Origin: Pseudoselenomonas ruminantium
Lineage (GTDB): Bacteria; Bacillota; Negativicutes; Selenomonadales; Selenomonadaceae
Reading direction: 5' to 3'
DNA: 64,000 nt
NCBI GenBank assembly: GCA_015058655.1
Contig: SVBX01000003.1
Coordinates: 1-64,000 of the forward strand
The notes under the pieces were generated by a model. The model saw nothing but the letters and a program-made list of their open reading frames with translations. It searched no databases and had not been told where the DNA came from. The translations under genes and the position numbers were made by a program. The first letter of the stretch is position 1, and every line of letters starts with the position of its first letter. This document shows, piece by piece, positions 53,541 through 62,874 of the stretch.

Positions 53541-54183
53541 AGGAAACACTGATTAAATCCTCCCAAAAGCAGCGTGAGTGACCTCTTCACATATTTCATG
53601 AATTTATGCACGGATAGTTCATTTTCATACTCGAAATGAGCCTGTATTTGCCTCCGGCGCTCCAAATTTGCTGGAATTTCCCGCAAAGGGGTGCACTTAT
53701 CCCATAGCAAGGCAGAAGTCTTTTTGCCTGCCTGACCGGGCGCACATCAGAAGATTTGCTGATGCGAACAAAATATGGAACATATGAAGGTTTTTCTTTA
53801 ATCCGCGATACCGTGTTTTGGCACAATGAAAAAATTCTTCACGATATGGAAGGGGTGCTCCACTTTGCAGCGAACAGAAGACTTGTCGTGCTCAATTTTC
53901 TTGTCCCAGTTGAAGCCGTTATAGCGATTGGTCAATCGGTTCTGCGAGGGGCGTGCGGCAATGTGGTATTCCACTTCCGAGAGATGCTCGTCATTTTTGA
54001 TTTCATCACGCTTTTCGATTCCAAGATATCCAGAATCTGCATATACTGTGTGGTCATCTTCACGCACCAGACGGTGCGTCTCGACAATGTCATGCGTGTT
54101 GGCTGCTGTGGCCGTTATGGTATGGACATAGCCCCTGTGCCGGCGTCCACTCCGGAATGGATCTTCATCCCGAAATACCATGG
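53541..54183 (-). mobile_element. IS5-family (IS1031-like) remnant
   Basis: The minus strand encodes pieces of an IS5 transposase: WYFGMKIHSGVDAGTG, then after a frameshift VHTITATAANTHDIVETH, DSGYLGIEKR, RCKVEHPFHIVK, and after another frameshift HMFHILFASANLLMC. The N-terminal third is absent. One terminal repeat (GGAAACACTGATTAA) survives at 53543. It cannot be active. The end at 54183 joins directly to the IrrE-type gene. Confidence 0.85.
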
Positions 54184-55380
54184 AAACGCGGCATCCTGTG
54201 CTGAGATGGAAAAAGTCTGGTTGACCTTGAGGGCACCCTTTCGGAAGCCGTGCGGCTTTACATAGTGACCGTCGAGGTATGTGAATGTACCGATAGCGGT
54301 GTCAAAGCCGAGTTCGACCAGACGAATCTTCGCCGCCTGTTTTGATACCGAGAAGTCCGTTTCCAGGGCGGTGATGACTCTTTCCATCACTTCGTTGGGG
54401 TGGCTTGCCCCGGACTCGCGCATGAACTTAGCAATGTACTCTTTAGCTTTTACCCGGAACGGCTCCGCGGGCATCTGGATACGAGGAGCAAGCTGGTTTG
54501 CCTGCCTCTCCATCATCTCCGTGGCGCTCTTTGCAACCTTGGCGGCGCCACCGACAACTTCACAGCTAATATGGGAGGCCTCCGCATTGAAGAGTTTTTC
54601 AAGTTCGAAGACCTTCCTGTGCTTTACCCAATGAACGCACTCGTGGACTATCGTGTTGTTAACGCAGCCGAGGTTCCGGAGGAGATACATCATCGGATCG
54701 ACCACTATGGTTCGTGCCGGAATTCGCACAGGGACGGCTTCACCCTTGTTGGCGTCATACATCTCCGCATCGGTTTCCACAAAGTATATCTGACCGAAAA
54801 CAGATGCGTCTTCCCGGATACGCTGTGTCTGGACAGTTAGGTTCAGCCTGCCCGCGAGAACAACGGGATCGATGGCTATTGGCGGTTGACCATGAGGCAT
54901 GATCTTCAGCGCCTCCGGGTAATACTCTTTCAGAAACGCCTTTGCTTCTGCTTCCAGGCGGTCGTATGGGATATAAGGGACAAGCGCATCCGACAGTGAA
55001 TTCATCGGTGCTGACTTCTTATCATATGGTTCTATACGCCTGATTGACCAGGATGCCAGACCATCGGAGAGATCGCCCTCGCAAGAAACCCGTATCCACG
55101 GGTAGCACTGGTCGTAATCATCGTAATGATAGTCTCCCTCTTTGACTGTCAACTCCAGTTCAAGGCCGACATCAAAAGCAACTTGCATTCCGGGGAGGTC
55201 CTGGACATAGACCCTCTGTATCGTAGCATCGACAAACTCGACCTCACCTATCCTGTGGACATTCCGTGTATACAAATCGAGGCGATGCCAGTTGTCGTCA
55301 ACATATTGTGCGGCAGCATCGAAGAGGCCATTATAGCACTTGTCCTTGACGTACTCTGCAAAAGAACGGCCTGACGCCAT
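54184..55380 (-). pseudogene. ImmA/IrrE-type metallopeptidase gene, 3' end cut by IS5 remnant
   Basis: About 400 residues remain. The zinc motif HECVHWVKH (near residue 246) and the later Glu-rich helix identify an ImmA/IrrE peptidase with an extra N-terminal domain of about 130 residues. IrrE/ImmA enzymes cleave phage or mobile-element repressors. At ...SISAQDAAF the frame runs into transposase sequence (PWYFGMKIH). Because the conserved domains are complete, the product could still work with an altered tail. Confidence 0.78.
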
Positions 55381-55411
55381 GCATACACCTCCATTGTATT
55401 TACCTTTTTAA

Positions 55412-55539
55412 GGGGCTGTCTCAACACTTAGGTGATTCGTCAGACGCGCTATAGCGTTGTTTATCAAGCACCATGTAGCGGCAGTTTGCCGCTGCTATAG
55501 ACTCGTTGCACGCATCGAAAGTCGTTCTGAGACAGCCCC
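55412..55539. mobile_element. Fold-back element, family C (128 bp)
   Basis: Perfect 12-bp ends GGGGCTGTCTCA/TGAGACAGCCCC with inner stems (TAGCGGCAG-TTT-GCCGCTGCTA). No reading frame is inside. It lies between the IrrE-type gene and the defence operon's last gene. Confidence 0.82.
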
Positions 55540-55554
55540 ATATCTTGCAGGTTT

Positions 55555-56355
55555 TTATCTTTTTTTCTTCTTCATGCTCCTCGGTCCACCATTACCTGCC
55601 AGTTTTTCCTCTCGTAAGCGCATCATATAGTTGAACGCAAGATCCCGTATCTCCTCAACTTCTAAAAACTCCATTGTAGTGACTGCCGCATAATGGTTTA
55701 AGTATTTCTTGCATTCACGGAAATATTCGGTAATGCCTTCACTGTCCGATATTTCGTTTTTGAAATCCCTGATTGCCAGAAGAACCCCTCTCATTCGGTC
55801 AAGGTTCATCCTGTTAAAGGTGTCCATAACGTCGGTGCAGATAGTCTGGTTGGTGAACAGAATCTCCGTCAGAGCATAGGGATTCCTATTCTGAGGATCA
55901 TATGTCAAATATCCATACCACCACAACCGAGACAGCGCATTGTCGTTTAAAAGGCTACCTGGCGTTGTAACGAAGAATCTATTTTTGATTGTATTCTCTC
56001 GCTCGTCCTGCATCCAGCGGTCACGAATGTAATCTCGATACTCCAGAACCGCATGACAGAGGTATGTCCACATATATTTATTTGATGCTTGGAGCGGAGT
56101 GAGGCTTCTGAAAGCACTGTGAATCAGCCTTGTGTTAACCAGATCCTCTTGAGATTTCTGCGCGTCGTCCTTCTTTCCGGGAGTATAAGCGGGAACGAAC
56201 ATGCTGACATCTACGGCAGACATTTTGAAATAGTCTGTCTTAGAGCCAAAATACGCGGAAAGCCATTCCTCTTTTTCTGAATACCGTTCCGCATTGTTCG
56301 GGATGTCGTGAAGGAGTTTATCATATGCCTCTTCTGTAAAGTATCCTAACAGCAT
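55555..56355 (-). CDS. DUF6339-like protein of the MORC-type defence operon
   Basis: A 266-residue soluble protein (MLLGYFTEEAYDKLLHDIPNNAERYSEKEEWL...) that I assign to DUF6339 with moderate confidence from its TPGSLLNDNALSRLWWYGYLTYDP core. It ends in a basic tail (RSMKKKKR). It starts one base inside the stop of the preceding gene. DUF6339 proteins accompany MutL-like ATPases in defence loci. Its activity is not known. Confidence 0.68.
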   Translation of the reverse strand: MLLGYFTEEAYDKLLHDIPNNAERYSEKEEWLSAYFGSKTDYFKMSAVDVSMFVPAYTPGKKDDAQKSQEDLVNTRLIHSAFRSLTPLQASNKYMWTYLCHAVLEYRDYIRDRWMQDERENTIKNRFFVTTPGSLLNDNALSRLWWYGYLTYDPQNRNPYALTEILFTNQTICTDVMDTFNRMNLDRMRGVLLAIRDFKNEISDSEGITEYFRECKKYLNHYAAVTTMEFLEVEEIRDLAFNYMMRLREEKLAGNGGPRSMKKKKR

Positions 56356-57293
56356 TAATCCCCCCCTCCTATCATTTGTGCTTCTCCGCTGTCCATTTCG
56401 CTGTCGAGTGTATCCTTGAAGCTCTTTAGCGCATCCAAGGAGATTCCCCCGAGAAGACGATCAGCCAAGGTCGTATATGCTTCTTGGTACTGACTGAGGT
56501 CGATTCCCAAGTCTGATGCTTTTTTATCAATTGCCCTGAACCATCTGTTTCCGCTGTAATCGGCAACTCCATCTGCGCCATCTTCCAGTGCCTGATAATG
56601 ACTGATGATATAAGTTATTGCCTCTACCAGAACAGGATAGACGATGATGCCGGTTGCGTATCTGCGAAGAGCGCCGTTATTGAAATCCTTGAATTTGTAG
56701 TAGAGCTCATAGAGCTCTTTTTTCAGATAGATGATTATTTTCTGGTCCTCAAAAAACGGCTCGATATCCGATTCAATATCATCCCGCTCGGTGATGTCAA
56801 AGATAGAAGATATCGGCTTCTCTAATTCGCTGTCATCCACATAAATCACACGCGTATCCTCGGTGGCGAGGACGTCACCTTTTCTGATTTCAAAAGTACT
56901 GGCTCCGAAGTATAAGTCATTAAACTCTCCGGGACAGCTGAACTGTTCCATATTGTGTGCAGCGATTACCGAACCTGTGATTTCCATTCTGTTGACAACT
57001 TCAAACTTCGGAATATCAATCGTTAATTCCGTGGTATCGACCGGAAAGCGGAAAAGGCGACTGTATGACGCAGCACTGCTCTTAACGGCGATTACTACTG
57101 CGGCGTCTCCGTTTGATACCAGTTTCTGCAAGCCGTCACATTTCAGAGCGTATTTCATCGGGATGGTGATATTCTCTTTTCCGACAGTAATGCTCCCTTC
57201 CTCAAAGGCGGTGTAGAAATAACAGCTTTCGATGTAATCATCACGACCGGCGGCCAAGACGGGATTCGGAAATTCGTTTTTTATTGCTTTCAT
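56355..57293 (-). CDS. Middle protein of the MORC-type defence operon
   Basis: A 312-residue protein without a recognised catalytic motif. An N-terminal beta-rich part (about 150 residues) is followed by helical segments (IIIYLKKELYELYYKFKDF...). Its start overlaps the ATPase gene by 4 bp (ATGA) and its stop overlaps the DUF6339-like gene, so all three are translationally coupled and probably form a complex. I cannot name a family. Confidence 0.7.
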   Translation of the reverse strand: MKAIKNEFPNPVLAAGRDDYIESCYFYTAFEEGSITVGKENITIPMKYALKCDGLQKLVSNGDAAVVIAVKSSAASYSRLFRFPVDTTELTIDIPKFEVVNRMEITGSVIAAHNMEQFSCPGEFNDLYFGASTFEIRKGDVLATEDTRVIYVDDSELEKPISSIFDITERDDIESDIEPFFEDQKIIIYLKKELYELYYKFKDFNNGALRRYATGIIVYPVLVEAITYIISHYQALEDGADGVADYSGNRWFRAIDKKASDLGIDLSQYQEAYTTLADRLLGGISLDALKSFKDTLDSEMDSGEAQMIGGGD

Positions 57294-59224
57294 TTCTTAA
57301 CCAACTCCATCAGATGCAGGCTGAGCTTCATTTTCTCTTTCCTTTGGAACGTTGCAAAGAATACTGCGGGTGTATCGGCTTTGACCTGCACGGGACCGGC
57401 TTTTCCGCCGGATACACGCACGCTTTTTCCGTCATGAGTAAAGGTTTCCATTTCCAGAGGGTCGGAACGGCCGTCTTCACCGACAACGAAGCATTCAACG
57501 AACATATTGTTGTAGTCTTCGGCGGGCTTAATAACAATCTTGTAAAGACCCTGGGAGGAACTAATCGGGAAGGCTCTTTGGGCTGTAAGATTCGGGGTTA
57601 TAACGGTCTTCAATCCTTTTCCGGGCGTAGCACCGGGTTTCGGATCCGGGTCATCGGGATTTGGATCGACGGGAACCAGCGGCTTCGGTTTAGGAGTCGG
57701 AGTCTGATTCGGATGCCGAGTGTGATTCCGAACTTCTCCTGGTTCTTCGGTGCCTTCTTCCTGAACTGCAACCTGAGTGGTCGTTCCCTGCGGAGTCTTG
57801 TTTGTCCTGATCTTTCCGATTTTGATTTTCACCTTGAGGATATCGTCTCCCTCGGACTGACCGCCCATACCATCAAGATCATCCGGGATGTATTCCCCAA
57901 CGCCGGCGGCATCAACCGTTTTTTCGGTAACAACTTCAAACTGAGATTTCAGTAAACTAAGGACGTAAGCCTCGATTGTCTCGATAGCATGTTTCGCGTC
58001 TTTTCTTCTTTCGCGGTCGGAGGCTTCGATTTGCTTGTGGTCCCATCTGTTATGACGAGGAGGCTCGGTATCCTTCAACAATTCTCCGAGCTTCTGTCCA
58101 CGGATAACAACCACGGCTGCATAGTGCTGGAAGATACGCCGGTAATAGGTTCCAACGAGCATACCGGTTGCTCTGAAATTGGCGATTGTGCGTCTGTAGC
58201 TCGCATCTGCCTTTATATAAACTTCCACATCATCCGGTTCAAAGACCTCAAAGGTTTTTTTGACGCTCGGAGTCGTAAAAGCCTTATACAGCTGACTGGC
58301 GGAAACCATCTCCGCATCATCTTCCAAATCTGAAAACATCTGCGAAATCGAATCCGCATTGATGACTACATGCTCGAGGCCATCCTTCAATTCTACAATC
58401 AGTTTGTTCTCACTGATTGCGACAAAGAAGTTCTTCAATACTGCCTTCATAACATTAGGCAGCCAGTGAGAAGACTGGGAGAATCCAACGATGATAACAT
58501 CCGTACCGGATTCCGTGCGAAGGAAACTGTCCCTGAACGTGTTTTCGTCCTCGGGGTAGATCGGATTCCATATTCTGTTTTCATTATCGTTTACCTGATA
58601 CCGCCCGACGCGCTGAGTCGGTTCATCATCATCGTCAAGAAGAGTAGCAAGCCTCGCGACTCCGATAAATGCGCTTTCGCCGTCCTCTGCAAGCGTATTG
58701 TAAAATACCATGCTCAGAGACGAACACGCAAAAGGAGCGTTTTTACCGATTCCGTATGAACCGGCACTGGCTTCATCGCTTTTTACTGAGATGCCGTCCG
58801 AGCCGGTCAGTGCCTCCCAAGAAGAAGATTTCTTCCGGCTGTGACTGCCACTCAAGCCCTTTGTGTTATAGTCACTCGCGACGAGGATTGGAATATCCTC
58901 CTCGAGGAGAGTGTTCTCAGCATTGACGACAAACTTTTCCAGCTTTGCATCCATGTCATCTTCCCAATAGCCGCGGCACCCTTTCAGGCATTTGGCATAT
59001 TGAGAGAAGACGTCATAATCCTGTCTGTGAACCTTTCGGAGTTCAAACACCACCCTGACGGGAGCATCTTCATTCTCCAGATGAGCATCCAGAGAGTTCT
59101 GACAAATCTCACGCGCAAGGTTATCGATCAGCTCCTGCCCCTTGAAAACCTCTATATCGTTGTTCGTGTACCCTTGTCTCGTTCCCCCTGAAAGCGGCGG
59201 GAATCTCCAACCGATTTTTATCAT
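57290..59224 (-). CDS. GHKL (MutL/MORC-like) ATPase
   Basis: A 644-residue protein with all GHKL ATP-binding boxes: EICQNSLDA (N box, near residue 40), ASDYNTKGL (G1, near 117) and GSYGIGKNAPFA (G2, near 160). After the ATPase and transducer region comes a Pro/Thr-rich linker (TPTPKPKPLVPVDPNPDDPDPKP), then a C-terminal beta domain. This is the prokaryotic MORC-type ATPase described next to DNA methylases and Vsr nucleases in restriction-like loci. The start at 59224 has better spacing to GAGAGG than 59230. Confidence 0.85.
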   Translation of the reverse strand: MIKIGWRFPPLSGGTRQGYTNNDIEVFKGQELIDNLAREICQNSLDAHLENEDAPVRVVFELRKVHRQDYDVFSQYAKCLKGCRGYWEDDMDAKLEKFVVNAENTLLEEDIPILVASDYNTKGLSGSHSRKKSSSWEALTGSDGISVKSDEASAGSYGIGKNAPFACSSLSMVFYNTLAEDGESAFIGVARLATLLDDDDEPTQRVGRYQVNDNENRIWNPIYPEDENTFRDSFLRTESGTDVIIVGFSQSSHWLPNVMKAVLKNFFVAISENKLIVELKDGLEHVVINADSISQMFSDLEDDAEMVSASQLYKAFTTPSVKKTFEVFEPDDVEVYIKADASYRRTIANFRATGMLVGTYYRRIFQHYAAVVVIRGQKLGELLKDTEPPRHNRWDHKQIEASDRERRKDAKHAIETIEAYVLSLLKSQFEVVTEKTVDAAGVGEYIPDDLDGMGGQSEGDDILKVKIKIGKIRTNKTPQGTTTQVAVQEEGTEEPGEVRNHTRHPNQTPTPKPKPLVPVDPNPDDPDPKPGATPGKGLKTVITPNLTAQRAFPISSSQGLYKIVIKPAEDYNNMFVECFVVGEDGRSDPLEMETFTHDGKSVRVSGGKAGPVQVKADTPAVFFATFQRKEKMKLSLHLMELVKK

Positions 59225-59239
59225 GCGCATTACCTCTCG

Positions 59240-59467
59240 TTATGACAAAGTGAATCTGTCTTCCTTCTGGATATCGCTTCCGTTAAACTTTGCTCTCGTG
59301 TTCTTCAGTTCCCTTTCAATAGCGCCGAAGATTTTTTTTACATCCTCTTCGGTGTACTCGTAGTTTGACTTGCTGGAGCAGTTCCCGAGAAGTTTCATCA
59401 TGTCGAGAATCTTGTTTGTCCTTGCCTCAGCCAGTCGGACGAACCTCTCACGCTTGCTTTCTGCCAT
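59240..59467 (-). CDS. Small helical protein heading the ATPase operon
   Basis: A 75-residue charged protein (MAESKRERFVRLAEARTNKILDMMKLL...) predicted helical throughout. ATG 59467 follows GAGGTG. It lies 15 bp before the ATPase gene and has its own promoter. It might be an adaptor or regulator of the ATPase; no family is certain. Confidence 0.72.
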   Translation of the reverse strand: MAESKRERFVRLAEARTNKILDMMKLLGNCSSKSNYEYTEEDVKKIFGAIERELKNTRAKFNGSDIQKEDRFTLS

Positions 59468-59507
59468 TTTAACGCACCTCAGCTTAAAAATATAGTCTAC
59501 ATTTTCA

Positions 59508-59578
59508 AAATCGGTCGCAAAATGCGATGCGATTTTTAGGATTGCATATAGTGTAACATATGAAACCTGTAGTGTCAA
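59508..59578 (-). promoter_or_regulatory. Promoter and palindromic operator of the ATPase operon
   Basis: TTGACA, 17-bp spacer, TACACT (59550-59578, minus strand). Just downstream a nested palindrome AATCG-CA-TCGCATTTTGCGA-C-CGATT (59508-59535) lies in the leader, placed for a repressor. The HTH protein at 61216 is a candidate. Confidence 0.65.
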
Positions 59579-59640
59579 TACATTTTTCGCATTTAATCTA
59601 CATTTTTCATATATAGTGCTATATGATAGATTACATATAA

Positions 59641-59674
59641 AAATACAACCGCATCCAGGCGGCTGTATTTGCGG
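59641..59674 (-). terminator. Terminator of the HTH-vsr-dcm operon
   Basis: AAATACAGCCGC...GCGGTTGTATTT followed by TTATATG on the minus strand, 3 bp after the dcm stop. Confidence 0.8.
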
Positions 59675-59677
59675 ATA

Positions 59678-60805
59678 TTATTCGTTTGGGATGTCTCCCA
59701 GAACACGGAAACAGTTCAACATATACTCGGCCATAGTCTCTATTACCGGTATTGTTACGGCGTTTCCGAACTGCTTGTATTGTTGATTTGTTGTGACCCC
59801 TTCTGGGAAAGAGAAGTGGTCGACGCCCTGGTCATCAAGGAATGCGTAGTTAATAAACCCTTGAAGCTTTCCCCATTCACGAGGTGTCATTACACGAATC
59901 CCCTTATCATTCAGAGGTGTCTTCTTTGTCTCAATGATCTGACCGGCTATGCCTTCTTGAGGATCATATACAAGGTTCCGTTCCTTACCGGAGCCGCCGG
60001 TCGCCATGATAGTGTTCGCAACGGGATGCTCGATTCCAGGAGCATTCACGATCCTATATCCGAAACCGTTTCCCTTTTCATGTTCCCGCTTTTTATGCTT
60101 CTCTAAGGTCTCAAGATAACCAGATGCCATATAGTATTTGGCTTCGGCGTGCATCTCCAGCAGCTCATTTAAGTCCTCATACAGATACCAGTCGTTTTTC
60201 TCCGGCAGATAGTTCTGTATTCCCAGCAATGCTTCCGTACCGTATCGTTCTCTATCGAAAGCCATGATATAGGTGCGGGGACGGTTTTGTGGTATCCCGA
60301 AATAGCGGGAGTTGCGGACAAAATCTCTCGCATTATACTGTGGCATTCCGCCCTCATCGTAGGTTACACCGACTACCTTGTAATTCAGGGTACGTTCCAG
60401 GGTATTGATAATAATGCGAAATGTACATCCCTTATCGTGCCTTACCAGATTGTCAACATTTTCGAGGAATACCGCCCGAGGCCTTGTTCTTCGAATGATT
60501 TCGGCTATGTGGTTGAAGATGACGCCTTTTTCCTCATCGTTAAAGCCTTCTTCGAGACCGGCCCTACTGAATGTTTGACACGGGAATCCCGCCAACAGCA
60601 CATCATAATTGATTTGTTCCAATTCTGCTTTGAATTCTTCCGATGTGACATCGTGATTTGCGTCAACATTGTATAGATGCTGATAGGTCATGCAGGCATA
60701 GGGATCAATCTCTGCAGCGGCGACATTTTCGAACTGGCCGGTCAGTTCAAACCCCTTCCTGATTCCGCCGATCCCGGCACATAAGTCTATAGTATAAAAC
60801 GGCAT
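59678..60805 (-). CDS. dcm: DNA (cytosine-5) methyltransferase
   Basis: A 375-residue C5 methylase. DLCAGIGGIRKGFE is motif I, GFPCQTFSRAG motif IV with the catalytic Cys (near residue 78), ENV motif VI and QFGNAVTIPV motif X. It would mark the host genome at an unknown site. It lies 4 bp after vsr, in an HTH-vsr-dcm operon next to the MORC-type ATPase operon. No classical restriction endonuclease gene is present. Confidence 0.93.
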   Translation of the reverse strand: MPFYTIDLCAGIGGIRKGFELTGQFENVAAAEIDPYACMTYQHLYNVDANHDVTSEEFKAELEQINYDVLLAGFPCQTFSRAGLEEGFNDEEKGVIFNHIAEIIRRTRPRAVFLENVDNLVRHDKGCTFRIIINTLERTLNYKVVGVTYDEGGMPQYNARDFVRNSRYFGIPQNRPRTYIMAFDRERYGTEALLGIQNYLPEKNDWYLYEDLNELLEMHAEAKYYMASGYLETLEKHKKREHEKGNGFGYRIVNAPGIEHPVANTIMATGGSGKERNLVYDPQEGIAGQIIETKKTPLNDKGIRVMTPREWGKLQGFINYAFLDDQGVDHFSFPEGVTTNQQYKQFGNAVTIPVIETMAEYMLNCFRVLGDIPNE

Positions 60806-60809
60806 GTGG

Positions 60810-61223
60810 TTATCTCTCCTTATATACAGCTTCTACCTGATCGGCACAGGCAGCTACGTCTCTCTTGATTTCATTACCCCAGAAACGCAGCACAGTCCAC
60901 CCTTCGGCGCGCAGGAAACTGTTTACTTCCTTGTCCCGCTCCATGTTTCGTTCAATCTTCCTGATCCAGAATTCTTGATTGCTTTTTATTTCATGCTTCT
61001 TTGTTTCCCAGTTATATCCGTGCCAAAATTCGCTATCTACGAAAACAGCTATTTTCTTCCCGATGAAAGCGATATCCGGTTTACCGAATACAGAGGTCAC
61101 GTTTTTTCTGTATCGCAGATTCCTGGACCAAAGTTCATGACGAAGAAGTAGTTCAATTTTTGAATCCTTGTTCTTGACCTGCTTCATGTTGTAGCTGATT
61201 TGCTCTTGTGTTTTCTTAGCCAT
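60810..61223 (-). CDS. vsr: Very short patch repair endonuclease
   Basis: A 137-residue Vsr protein. FVDSEFWHGYNW carries the catalytic Asp and metal/His residues (E. coli FVDGCFWHGH type), and SKIELLLRHELWSRNLRYRKNV opens the fold. It nicks T:G mismatches that arise when 5-methylcytosine deaminates, so it protects the Dcm site. It may also serve as the effector nuclease. ATG 61223 lies inside the end of the HTH gene (8-bp overlap). Confidence 0.92.
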   Translation of the reverse strand: MAKKTQEQISYNMKQVKNKDSKIELLLRHELWSRNLRYRKNVTSVFGKPDIAFIGKKIAVFVDSEFWHGYNWETKKHEIKSNQEFWIRKIERNMERDKEVNSFLRAEGWTVLRFWGNEIKRDVAACADQVEAVYKER

Positions 61224-61575
61224 CTTTCTTTTCGATCCTTTCCGAAAGATCGCTCCAAAACGCATCATCGGCAGAGGAGTCCATCGCGGCTCTTACAGCT
61301 TTCAGTGTCGATGGATTTCTCCGAACATAATTGACAATATCCGAAGGAATCTCCACCGCATGTGAATCTTCACGTTTCACCTTATCGAGAATGAACAACT
61401 CGGAAATCGAGCACTCAAGAGCATCACACAGTTTTTCAATGGTATCGTAGTCTATACGCGCCGGCTTATCGTGGTAAAGATTTGAAATCGTGTTCCGTGA
61501 CAGGCCGGTCTTTTTATGCAGATCTTCGATGGTACAGCGCCGCCGTCCCATCATGGTTGATAAATCACAGTGCAT
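61216..61575 (-). CDS. XRE-family HTH regulator (controller candidate)
   Basis: A 119-residue protein. An HTH domain (TIEDLHKKTGLSRNTISNLYHDK) occupies the N-terminal half, and a helical tail the rest. It is the first gene of the vsr-dcm operon, where controller proteins usually lie. A TCGT-N8-ACGA palindrome covers the operon's -10 box, suggesting that it represses itself. ATG 61575 follows AAAGGAG. Confidence 0.85.
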   Translation of the reverse strand: MHCDLSTMMGRRRCTIEDLHKKTGLSRNTISNLYHDKPARIDYDTIEKLCDALECSISELFILDKVKREDSHAVEIPSDIVNYVRRNPSTLKAVRAAMDSSADDAFWSDLSERIEKKDG

Positions 61576-61588
61576 AGCTATGCCTACT

Positions 61589-61651
61589 CCTTTCGTGGCA
61601 TCAAAAACCACTCGTATCATACCACGAAACATAATCAAAGTAAACTAAATA
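61589..61651 (-). promoter_or_regulatory. Promoter and operators of the HTH-vsr-dcm operon
   Basis: TTTACT, 17-bp spacer, TATGAT on the minus strand. TCGTGGTATGATACGA is palindromic at its ends and contains the -10 box. A wider repeat TTTCGTGG...CCACGAAA encloses it and reaches into the leader. Confidence 0.65.
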
Positions 61652-61692
61652 TTTGTTATTCTGATTAAAATACTGTGTACATAAACTTGCCA

Positions 61693-62440
61693 TCAATCCT
61701 TCTTGTAGAACTGACACTCGTACCCGTCCGCTCTCAACAGCAGTCCCTCTATCCACGGCGGCGTCCTGCCCATCTGATCGCAGACTGCCTGGAGGGATAC
61801 GCCGGGGCTGCACTCGATGATAAGCTCATCATGGACGCTGCCGACGATGAAGCAGTACCGGAGGGTCGTCATGGCGTATGCCAGGATGTCCCTGGACACG
61901 GCCTGCACAGGTTCTCAGTGACCTTCGCCCCATAAGTTTCAAGCCTGGTCCACTTCCCCAGGTTGATGCCTTCATAGGTCACACTCTCGGAGCCAAAGCG
62001 GTTTACTCCGATGCGGGGCTTGACATAGGACAGCCGTCTGCCGGACGGAAGGTCGATGAACAGCATCCCGCTCTGGTAATAAAACCGGAAGCCGCGGGCT
62101 TCGACCGAGGTCTTGTCTTTGACCGCCTTCTTCACAGCGGCGTCCACATCCCACCAGAAGCGGGTAATACGAGGGTTTGCCTGCCGCCAGGATGCGACCA
62201 GCGGCTCAAGCTCATCCTCCGTCAGTCCCATCTCCAGAGCGCCCATCGCCCGGAGAGCGCCGGCGGAGCCGCCGTAGCCGAGGGCGAGTTCAGCAATCTT
62301 GCCCTTCTGCCGGAGATGGCTGTTCACGCCGTGCTTCTCGACCGGGACCCCAAACATCTGTGATGCCGACGCACAATAGATGTCCTTTCCCTCTCTGAAA
62401 GTATCGATCCGCCACTGCTCCCCGGCAAGGAAACTCAACA
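61693..62440 (-). pseudogene. Phage-type DNA polymerase I C-terminal fragment
   Basis: RVLSFLAGEQWRIDTFREGKDIYCASASQMFG and RQKGKIAELALGYGG (polymerase motif B) are in one frame, then a one-base deletion near 61905 shifts to SRDILAYAM...GSVHDELIIE (motif C) and the C-terminus. The exonuclease and first half are missing. At about 62440 it joins directly to a serine recombinase fragment on the other strand. Confidence 0.85.
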
Positions 62441-62742
62441 CCCTCATCGCCACGAACGCCAGGGTCGCTCAGAACCAGGATGACTACAATGCGCGGTACG
62501 ACGCCTTGGTTTCCAGCTATGAGGCGGTCAAGAAGCGCCGCGACGAGGTGGCGGCTGAGATTCGGCAAAAGGGCATCCGCCGACGCGAGTTCGCAAGGTT
62601 CATCGCCGCGGTGGAGAAGCTGCCGGATGGGGTGACGGAATTTGAGGAATCCATGTGGAGCGACTTGGTCGAGAGCGTGACGGTTTACGCCAAGGATGAC
62701 CTTCGGTTCATCCTGCCTTGCGAAACGGAAATCAAGGTATAA
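62440..62742 (+). pseudogene. C-terminal fragment of a large serine recombinase
   Basis: About 95 residues: ARVAQNQDDYNARYDALVSSYEAVKKRRDEVAAEI...RREFARFIAAVEKLPDGVTEFEESMWSDLVESVTVYAKDDLRF. This is the coiled-coil and tail typical of TndX/TnpX-like recombinases. The catalytic Ser domain is absent. Its terminator follows at 62753. Confidence 0.82.
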
Positions 62743-62752
62743 ACATAGGACT

Positions 62753-62791
62753 CACGGTGCCCTGCTTCTTTGGAGGCGGGGCACTTTTTTG
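62753..62791 (+). terminator. Terminator of the recombinase fragment
   Basis: GTGCCC...GGGGCAC followed by TTTTTTG. Confidence 0.75.
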
Positions 62792-62874
62792 CTTGAGGGG
62801 CTGGAAAAGCGCTTCAAGCTATGATACAATAAGTTAAGCTATTCCTTAATCTGTTGCTATTGGGGGGTGAAGCC

